A DNA stretch of 11,117 bases from Thermodesulfobacteriales bacterium (GTDB lineage Bacteria; Desulfobacterota_D; UBA1144; Nemesobacterales; UBA2774), in contig SPCL01000061.1 of the NCBI GenBank assembly GCA_004525335.1, forward strand, positions 1 to 11,117. The letters are read 5' to 3'. Numbering within the stretch: the stretch's first letter is position 1; each line of letters opens with the position of its first letter. Made by a program: the position numbers and the translations under genes. Positions 6,442 to 11,117 of the stretch are shown here, one piece after another. Below the pieces are notes generated by a model, which was not told the DNA's origin, made no database searches, and saw nothing but the letters and a program-made list of their open reading frames with translations.

Positions 6442-6600
6442 ATGACTTCCAAAAACAAAAATATACAGCATTTGTATATAAAAAACTGTAAGACATTAGA
6501 TATTGCAATAGGAATCCGAGCGCAAAACCTTAAAGAATTAAGGGACGAGCTGTTAACGGTTCACTCAGAATCGACACATATAATAATAAAACTAAGATAA
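6442..6600 (+). pseudogene. Short remnant resembling the N-terminus of a DUF5752-type protein
   Basis: This 52-codon frame, in the 322-bp stretch between the nitroreductase and peroxiredoxin genes, encodes LYIKNCKTLDIAIGIRAQ followed by NLKELRDELLTVHSEST (residues 11-45). From memory, proteins annotated as DUF5752 begin with the same pattern: a short YFKNC-like strand, then A-x-G-x-(R/K)-A-x-NLKELRD-x-LLTV and then SIYYHFW. Here the match stops at about residue 45, and the frame ends seven residues later where the conserved SIYYHFW and the remaining 100 or more residues should follow. A one-base shift gives a brief TYNN, hinting at an old frameshift, but I see no further homology before 6657. 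I therefore read it as a decayed gene. A short functional peptide remains possible, because the promoter at 6401 is intact. No Shine-Dalgarno is evident. Confidence 0.5.
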
Positions 6601-6656
6601 ATTGAATTTTGAGGTATCCTAACTCATAAGAGATTAAAAATCTGGAGAATACGGCA

Positions 6657-7118
6657 ATGGCAGAATCTGTAAAAGTAGGTGATTTGGCTCCAAACTTCGC
6701 ACTTTTTTCCGAGAAAGATGAGGCTGTGGAGCTTCAAGATTACATTGGCAAAAAACCAATAGTTCTATTTTTCTACCCTAAAAACAACACTATGCTATGC
6801 ACTAAAGAAGTATGTCACTTCAGAGATAACTTCGGTGAATTCAAAAATATTTACGATGCTGAACTAATAGGAATTAGTTCAGATTCTATAGATTCTCACA
6901 AAGAGTTTGCTGAAGCTAATAACCTACCCTTCACATTATTAAGTGATCCCGATAATGATGTTAGAAGAGAATACGGGGTGCCTAAAACACTCAGAATAGT
7001 TCCGGGCAGGGTCACATACGTTATTGATAAAAAAGGAATAGTCCGCCATATATTCTCCTCCCAATTAAACTATAAAGGACATGTCAAAGAAGCACTTTCG
7101 GCTTTAAAGTCTCTTTAG
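6657..7118 (+). CDS. bcp: Thioredoxin-dependent peroxiredoxin, PrxQ/Bcp type
   Basis: A 153-residue thiol peroxidase of the PrxQ/Bcp group that reduces hydrogen peroxide and organic hydroperoxides in the cytoplasm, recycled by thioredoxin. The N-terminal VKVGDLAPNFAL (5-16) is typical. The active site PKNNTMLC (41-48) keeps P41, T45 and the peroxidatic C48 of the PxxxTxxC motif. C53, five residues later, is the usual resolving cysteine of atypical two-Cys PrxQ enzymes. R118 in PGRVTYVID is the conserved catalytic arginine, and VRH in the IVRHIF segment is also standard. The TPGC seen in most PrxQ proteins is TMLC here. GGAG lies about ten bases before the ATG. No terminator is evident downstream; argH follows after 144 bp and may have its own promoter. 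Confidence 0.94.
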   Translation: MAESVKVGDLAPNFALFSEKDEAVELQDYIGKKPIVLFFYPKNNTMLCTKEVCHFRDNFGEFKNIYDAELIGISSDSIDSHKEFAEANNLPFTLLSDPDNDVRREYGVPKTLRIVPGRVTYVIDKKGIVRHIFSSQLNYKGHVKEALSALKSL

Positions 7119-7262
7119 ACTAAGAATATTTCAATATAAAAATCACCGCTTTTTATCCCATGCCCTTATATATATTCCTCCTACATGATAAAGTTTTAAT
7201 AGGCAAAATTACTATCATCTGGAAAAGCTTGGTAATATATTGGGATTAACAGGAGATTTAAA

Positions 7263-8645
7263 TTGATAAAGAAACCATGGGCCGGAAGATTTAAAAAAGG
7301 AACACATAAAGTGGCTGAGAAATTTTCGGCTTCTATAGACTTCGATCAGAGATTATACAAAGAGGACATTGAAGGAAGCATTGCTCATGCGACAATGCTT
7401 GCTAACGAAGGGATTATATTAAAAAAAGAGGCTGATAAAATCATAAAAGGTCTTAAGCAAATAGAAAACGAGATCAAAGCGGGGAAGTTCCCATTTAGCG
7501 TAGAGTTTGAGGATATCCATCTTAATATTGAGAAACGATTAATTGAAAAAATTGGGGACGTTGGCGGAAAAATTCATACCGCTAGGAGCAGGAACGATCA
7601 GATTGCGCTTGATATGCGTCTTTACCTTAGAAAAGAAATAGTGGAAATCACAACTCTTATCGAGATAATTTCGGGGCGTTTGGTCGAATTATCTGAAAAA
7701 AACATAGATGCCATGATTCCTCTCTACACTCATGTTCAAAGGGGCCAACCGATACTTCTGTCCCATCAATTAATGGCTCTATACGAAATGTTAAAACGCG
7801 ACCGGGCGCGCTACATAGATTGCTTAAAGAGAGTAAACGTTATGCCACTTGGAGCTGGGGCCGGAGCTGGAACAACTTTCCCAATTAACCGGAAGCTTGT
7901 AGCTAAGCTATTAGATTTTCCGGGCGTTACAGACAACAGTATTGATACTGTCAGTGACAGAGACTTTATCATAGAATTTATATCCACTTCCGCAACCTTA
8001 ATGATGCACCTCAGTAGAATTTCAGAAGAGTTCGTCCTCTGGTCAACTAAGGAATTCGACTTTGTCGATCTGGGAGATGAGTTCACTACAGGCTCAAGCA
8101 TAATGCCTCAGAAAAGAAACCCTGATATGGCAGAGCTAATCCGCGGAAAAACGGGAAGAGTATATGGTAATCAGGTAACAATTCTAACTATAATGAAAGG
8201 CCTGCCATTTTCATACAACCGCGACATGCAGGAAGATAAAGAGCCAATGTTTGATACTGTGGACACCGTAAAGGCATGCCTTGAAGTACTTTCCGAGATG
8301 TTAAACTCGATCAAATTTAAACATGATAATATGAAAAAGGCTCTAAATGAAGGGTTTATCACAGCTACCGATGTTGCCGATTATCTGAGTAGAAAAGGGC
8401 TGCCGTTTAGACAATCACATGAAGTTACCGGGAACATTGTTAGCTACGCTGAAGAAAAGGGTCTTGAACTTATGGATCTCGATATTTCAGAATTCCGGAA
8501 ATTCTCCAAGCTTTTTGAAGAAGACCTCTATAACTTTATCACACTGGACGGATCTATAGAGAGCAGGAAATCTCACGGCGGCACAGCCAAGAAAAACGTA
8601 GTTAAAATGATCAAACTTGCGAAAAAAGAAATTGCTAGTTGGTAA
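7263..8645 (+). CDS. argH: Argininosuccinate lyase
   Basis: ArgH performs the last step of arginine biosynthesis, splitting argininosuccinate into arginine and fumarate; it is a cytoplasmic homotetramer of the fumarase/aspartase superfamily. All signatures are present: WAGRF near the N-terminus (6-10), HTARSRNDQ (105-113), THVQRGQP with catalytic H157 (156-163), and the flexible signature loop GSSIMPQKRNPD (277-288) carrying the catalytic serine. At 460 residues it is full length. The start is TTG at 7263, supported by AGGAG at 7251-7255 with a seven-base spacing; no ATG or GTG gives a better N-terminus. The segment PLGAGAGAGTTFPINR (195-210) has a glycine where leucine is usual. No other arg gene is in view, so it is an isolated pathway gene here. 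Confidence 0.97.
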   Translation: MIKKPWAGRFKKGTHKVAEKFSASIDFDQRLYKEDIEGSIAHATMLANEGIILKKEADKIIKGLKQIENEIKAGKFPFSVEFEDIHLNIEKRLIEKIGDVGGKIHTARSRNDQIALDMRLYLRKEIVEITTLIEIISGRLVELSEKNIDAMIPLYTHVQRGQPILLSHQLMALYEMLKRDRARYIDCLKRVNVMPLGAGAGAGTTFPINRKLVAKLLDFPGVTDNSIDTVSDRDFIIEFISTSATLMMHLSRISEEFVLWSTKEFDFVDLGDEFTTGSSIMPQKRNPDMAELIRGKTGRVYGNQVTILTIMKGLPFSYNRDMQEDKEPMFDTVDTVKACLEVLSEMLNSIKFKHDNMKKALNEGFITATDVADYLSRKGLPFRQSHEVTGNIVSYAEEKGLELMDLDISEFRKFSKLFEEDLYNFITLDGSIESRKSHGGTAKKNVVKMIKLAKKEIASW

Positions 8646-8733
8646 ATAATCTAGTCCAGTCCAGTCACAAAAACAAGTTAAGCAGAATCCTTCGGTGTTT
8701 TAGGTGCATATAAAATACAGAGGAGATCTATTC

Positions 8734-9162
8734 ATGTCTAAAATGACCAAAGATGAATATAAGGAGTTTTTACTTCAGGGCACAAAAACCGGAAAGCTTG
8801 CTACTGTTAGAGACGACGGGCGCCCGCATGTCGTCCCAATATGGTATACCCTTGATGGAGACAATTTAGTTTTTACGACAGGGGAGGCCTCAGTCAAAGC
8901 TAAAAATATGAGCCGTGATCCAAGAGTAAGCCTGAGCATTGACGATCAAGCTCCACCTTATTCTTTTGTAACAATAGATGGAACTGTTACATTCTCAGAA
9001 GATCCTGAAAAATTACTATTCTGGGCAACTCGTATAGGGGGAAGATACATGGGAGAACATGAGGCTGAAGCATTTGGAAAACGAAATGCAGTCAAAGGGG
9101 AGCTCCTTGTGACTATAAAACCGACAAAAATAATAGCTTACAAAGATATTACGGCCTGGTAG
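8734..9162 (+). CDS. PPOX-fold flavin/F420-dependent oxidoreductase
   Basis: A 142-residue split-barrel protein of the pyridoxamine 5'-phosphate oxidase-like superfamily, closest by eye to the group annotated 'PPOX class F420-dependent oxidoreductase'. Signatures are GKLATVRDDGRPHVVPIWY (20-38), VFTTGEASVKAKNMSRDPRVSLSIDD (46-71) and a PPYSFVTIDGTV segment (74-85). The cofactor, F420 or FMN, cannot be decided from this sequence, nor can the substrate. The frame is open back to a GTG at 8704, but AGGAG at 8721-8725 lies eight bases before the ATG at 8734, which also gives the family-like N-terminus (MSKMTKDEYKEFL), so I chose 8734. The quinone reductase gene starts 11 bp after the stop, suggesting one transcript. 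Confidence 0.88.
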   Translation: MSKMTKDEYKEFLLQGTKTGKLATVRDDGRPHVVPIWYTLDGDNLVFTTGEASVKAKNMSRDPRVSLSIDDQAPPYSFVTIDGTVTFSEDPEKLLFWATRIGGRYMGEHEAEAFGKRNAVKGELLVTIKPTKIIAYKDITAW

Positions 9163-9173
9163 GTCTATAACTT

Positions 9174-10133
9174 ATGGGATTACTTGTAGAAGGCAAATGG
9201 CAGGACAAGTGGTACGACACCAAATCAACTGGCGGGCGCTTTGTAAGGCGGGAAAGCCAGTTTAGAGAGTGGGTTACCGCCGACGGGTCATCCGGCTTTA
9301 AGGCAGAACCTGGCCGTTACCATCTATACGTTTCATTGGCCTGTCCATGGGCTCACCGCACTCTTATATTCAGAAAACTAAAGAAGCTAGAGGGGGTGAT
9401 TTCACTCTCTATTGTATATCCTTTGATGGAAGAAAACGGATGGGAGTTTTCAGATTACGAGAGTTCTATTGAGGATAGTGTAAACGGATCTGATTACCTC
9501 CACCAAATCTATACAACGGCTAAACCAGACTACACTGGGCGGGTTACGGTTCCGGTTCTTTGGGATAAAGAAAAGAAAACAATTGTTAATAACGAATCAT
9601 CAGAAATTATTCTTATGCTTAACTCCGAATTTGATGAATTCGGAAATTCGACACAGGACTTTTATCCACCTGAATTACGGGATGAAATTGATCAAATTAA
9701 TGAAGCTGTATATCACAACATAAATAACGGTGTATACAAATGTGGGTTTGCTACAACACAGCAAGCCTACGAAGAAGCCTTTAATAATTTGTTTAGCACT
9801 CTGGATCAAATTGAGAATATACTCAGCAAGAAACGATATATTGTCGGAGATAAATTAACACTAGCTGATTGGCGCTTATTCACGACACTTCTCAGGTTTG
9901 ATTCTGTCTATTACACTCACTTCAAATGCAATCTGCGAAGGATTGAAGAATATCCCAACCTGTCTAACTACTTAAGAGAGCTTTATCAATACCCCGGTGT
10001 TGAAGAAACAGTAAACTTCAAACATATAAAAGAACACTACTTCAAGAGCCACAAGACCATAAATCCGACAGGTATAGTCCCCTCCGGGCCTGAACTTGAT
10101 CTTTCAACTCCTCATAACAGATCAAAACTATAA
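9174..10133 (+). CDS. Glutathionyl-hydroquinone reductase (xi-class glutathione transferase)
   Basis: A 319-residue cytoplasmic member of the YqjG/ECM4/PcpF group, which uses a catalytic cysteine and glutathione to release free hydroquinones from glutathionyl-hydroquinones. The N-terminus GRFVRRESQFREWV (21-34) is a family hallmark. The thioredoxin-fold domain carries C57 in LACPWAHRT (55-63), the cis-proline P127 in TVPVLWD, and the glutathione-contacting ESSEI (141-145). The all-helical C-terminal domain includes RYIVGDKLTLADWRLF and the terminal NPTGIVPSGPELDL, both typical. Length is normal. Its presence implies that the organism handles glutathione or a similar thiol. It starts 11 bp after the PPOX gene with only a weak TAGGT upstream, so translation is likely coupled. 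No terminator is visible after the stop. Confidence 0.94.
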   Translation: MGLLVEGKWQDKWYDTKSTGGRFVRRESQFREWVTADGSSGFKAEPGRYHLYVSLACPWAHRTLIFRKLKKLEGVISLSIVYPLMEENGWEFSDYESSIEDSVNGSDYLHQIYTTAKPDYTGRVTVPVLWDKEKKTIVNNESSEIILMLNSEFDEFGNSTQDFYPPELRDEIDQINEAVYHNINNGVYKCGFATTQQAYEEAFNNLFSTLDQIENILSKKRYIVGDKLTLADWRLFTTLLRFDSVYYTHFKCNLRRIEEYPNLSNYLRELYQYPGVEETVNFKHIKEHYFKSHKTINPTGIVPSGPELDLSTPHNRSKL

Positions 10134-10158
10134 ATATTTTTCTTAATATAATTTCCCC

Positions 10159-10187
10159 TTGCACATATATAAATTAGTAATGATAAT
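10159..10187 (+). promoter_or_regulatory. Sigma70-type promoter for the ClC gene
   Basis: TTGCAC (10159-10164) and GATAAT (10182-10187) are spaced by 17 bp, the optimum for sigma70. Transcription would start near 10194, giving a leader of about 79 bases before the ClC ATG at 10273. The -10 box lies inside the Fur-box-like sequence at 10176-10194. Confidence 0.5.
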
Positions 10188-10194
10188 TATTTTT
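10176..10194. promoter_or_regulatory. Fur-box-like palindromic operator over the ClC promoter
   Basis: Fourteen of 19 positions agree with the classical Fur box (GATAATGATAATCATTATC), including an unbroken run TAATGATAAT in the left and central part. It overlaps the -10 box of the candidate promoter, where binding would block transcription. The region is very AT-rich, so a chance match is a real possibility. Confidence 0.35.
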
Positions 10195-10272
10195 AATGGC
10201 GAAACTGCATAGACCAATTGGCTTAAGCGTTTATGATCGACCTCTAACCTCTACTAAATATCGGAGTAAGGC

Positions 10273-11117
10273 ATGAATCCGGATTCTAATAACGCCTCTC
10301 ATCACGGTGGTTTGAACAAAGTATTATCCAAACTTTCGACAACTGAAAAGGGAAGTTCAATTGTTTTGCTATGGGCTCTGATTGTTGGATCATTAACTGG
10401 ATGCGTGGGTGCACTTTTTCAAATCGCTTTAGCTCAAATAGCTACAGCAAAAGATATGTTCTTCAAGTTTCTGGAGGTAACACCAGGATTGCCGCTAATC
10501 GGCTCGATAGTTCTTTCGGGTGTAATGGTCTTTATCGCTTTTTTATTGGTTAGAAAACTCGCCCCCGAAACAGGTGGCAGTGGTGTGCAGGAAATTGAGG
10601 GCGGTTTGGAAGGGATAAGACCTCTTAGATGGAGAAGGGTTATTCCTATTAAGTTTTTCGGCGGCTTACTGTCTCTTGGAAGCGGAATGGTAATGGGACG
10701 TGAGGGCCCGACAATTCAGATCGGCGGAAACATAGGAAAGATGATTGCCGATATATTTAAGGTTAGTAAAATCGATGCTCATGCTCTAGTAGCTGCAGGC
10801 GCCGGTGGAGGTCTTTCTGCTGCTTTTAATGCTCCACTTGCCGGAATACTTTTTGTTATGGAAGAGATGAGGCCAGAGTTCAAGTACAACTTTTTAACAG
10901 TTCAGGCTGTAATAATTGCTTCAGCATCCGCTGATATAGTACTAAGACTTATGGTTGGGCAAGAACTTGCTATACCAATGAATATGTTGTCTACACCTCC
11001 CCTGTCTTCATTATTTTTATTTCTTATATTTGGAGGCGTTTTCGGACTTTTCGGCTATGTATTTAATCGCTTACTAGTTTGGACTTTAAATTTCTTTTCT
11101 AATTTAACCGGATGGTC
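10273..11117 (+). CDS. ClC-family chloride channel / H+/Cl- exchanger (3' truncated by window)
   Basis: The first 281 residues of a ClC protein, a polytopic inner-membrane dimer that moves chloride, usually in exchange for protons. The three family signatures are present in order: GGSGVQEIEG (101-110, equivalent to GSGIPEIEG, with S103 as the chloride ligand), GREGPTIQIGG (142-152) with gating glutamate E144, and AAFNAPLAGILFVMEEM (183-199). E198 corresponds to the internal proton-transfer glutamate of E. coli ClcA, which favours an exchanger over a passive channel. Serine at 103 favours chloride over nitrate. A soluble N-terminal tail of about 28 residues precedes the first membrane helix (29-57). 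The start at 10273 is supported by GGAG at 10263-10266, six bases upstream. The rest of the transport domain, and any CBS domains, lie beyond the window. Confidence 0.95.
   Translation, partial: MNPDSNNASHHGGLNKVLSKLSTTEKGSSIVLLWALIVGSLTGCVGALFQIALAQIATAKDMFFKFLEVTPGLPLIGSIVLSGVMVFIAFLLVRKLAPETGGSGVQEIEGGLEGIRPLRWRRVIPIKFFGGLLSLGSGMVMGREGPTIQIGGNIGKMIADIFKVSKIDAHALVAAGAGGGLSAAFNAPLAGILFVMEEMRPEFKYNFLTVQAVIIASASADIVLRLMVGQELAIPMNMLSTPPLSSLFLFLIFGGVFGLFGYVFNRLLVWTLNFFSNLTGW

Noticed and set aside
7811..8101. Open frame of 96 codons on the minus strand inside argH
   Set aside because: It is the antisense shadow of highly conserved ArgH coding sequence and has no ribosome binding site or recognisable motif.
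8653..8667. Tandem pentamer AGTCC-AGTCC-AGTCA after argH
   Set aside because: Fewer than three perfect units of 5 bp; this is expected by chance and has no associated feature.
8704..8733. GTG start for the PPOX gene at 8704
   Set aside because: It would place the strong AGGAG at 8721-8725 inside the coding region; the ATG at 8734 is correctly spaced from it.
10371..10553. Open frame of 60 codons on the plus strand
   Set aside because: It is out of frame inside the ClC gene, whose own frame shows the full ClC motifs.
1..11117. Defence island, toxin-antitoxin pair, prophage, insertion sequence, CRISPR array, tRNA or riboswitch
   Set aside because: No repeat-spacer pattern, transposase, terminal inverted repeats, cloverleaf or recognisable riboswitch was seen; nearly every base is accounted for by conserved metabolic, translation or transport genes.

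Overview
This is a low-GC bacterial chromosome segment made mostly of housekeeping and redox genes. I see no tRNA, rRNA, CRISPR array, insertion sequence, integrase or phage gene. A histone-like protein of IHF-alpha type next to pheT, a DUF502 protein upstream of tilS, and a glutathionyl-hydroquinone reductase together suggest a Gram-negative, oxygen-exposed bacterium. A deltaproteobacterial, Dadabacteria-like or related lineage would fit, but this is inference and I cannot place it to genus.

Layout. Bases 1-2910 (+) form a compact unit: the 3' end of pheT, an ihfA-like gene, a DUF502 membrane protein and tilS, with gaps of 21 bp and 3 bp and then a 29-bp overlap. On the minus strand, a ROK sugar kinase (2907-3878) ends inside the tilS stop region. 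A divergent spacer of 79 bp separates it from a thioredoxin-like ferredoxin of the Suc_Fer/Apd1 type (3958-4857, +). That gene runs head-on into an MscS-type channel (4865-5731, -), followed upstream by a small nitroreductase (5828-6334, -). The longest gene-poor stretch (6335-6656) holds a perfect 12-bp tandem duplication, a good sigma70-type promoter and a 52-codon reading frame that looks like the broken N-terminus of a DUF5752-type protein. Then come five plus-strand genes: a PrxQ/Bcp peroxiredoxin, argH (TTG start), a PPOX-fold flavin/F420 oxidoreductase, a glutathionyl-hydroquinone reductase, and the first 281 codons of a ClC chloride/proton exchanger cut by the window edge.

How the genes fit together. 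The left block serves translation (PheT, TilS) and DNA architecture (IHF). The right two-thirds is rich in redox and detoxification functions: Suc_Fer ferredoxin, nitroreductase, peroxiredoxin, PPOX protein and quinone reductase, plus two ion channels or transporters. Only the PPOX/quinone-reductase pair (11-bp gap) is tightly linked, so a common pathway is not shown. I found no convincing new multi-gene system. The items most worth a second look are the Suc_Fer protein with its apparent Cys/His [2Fe-2S] ligand set, the DUF5752-like remnant with the adjoining tandem repeat and promoter, and a Fur-box-like sequence sitting on the ClC promoter.
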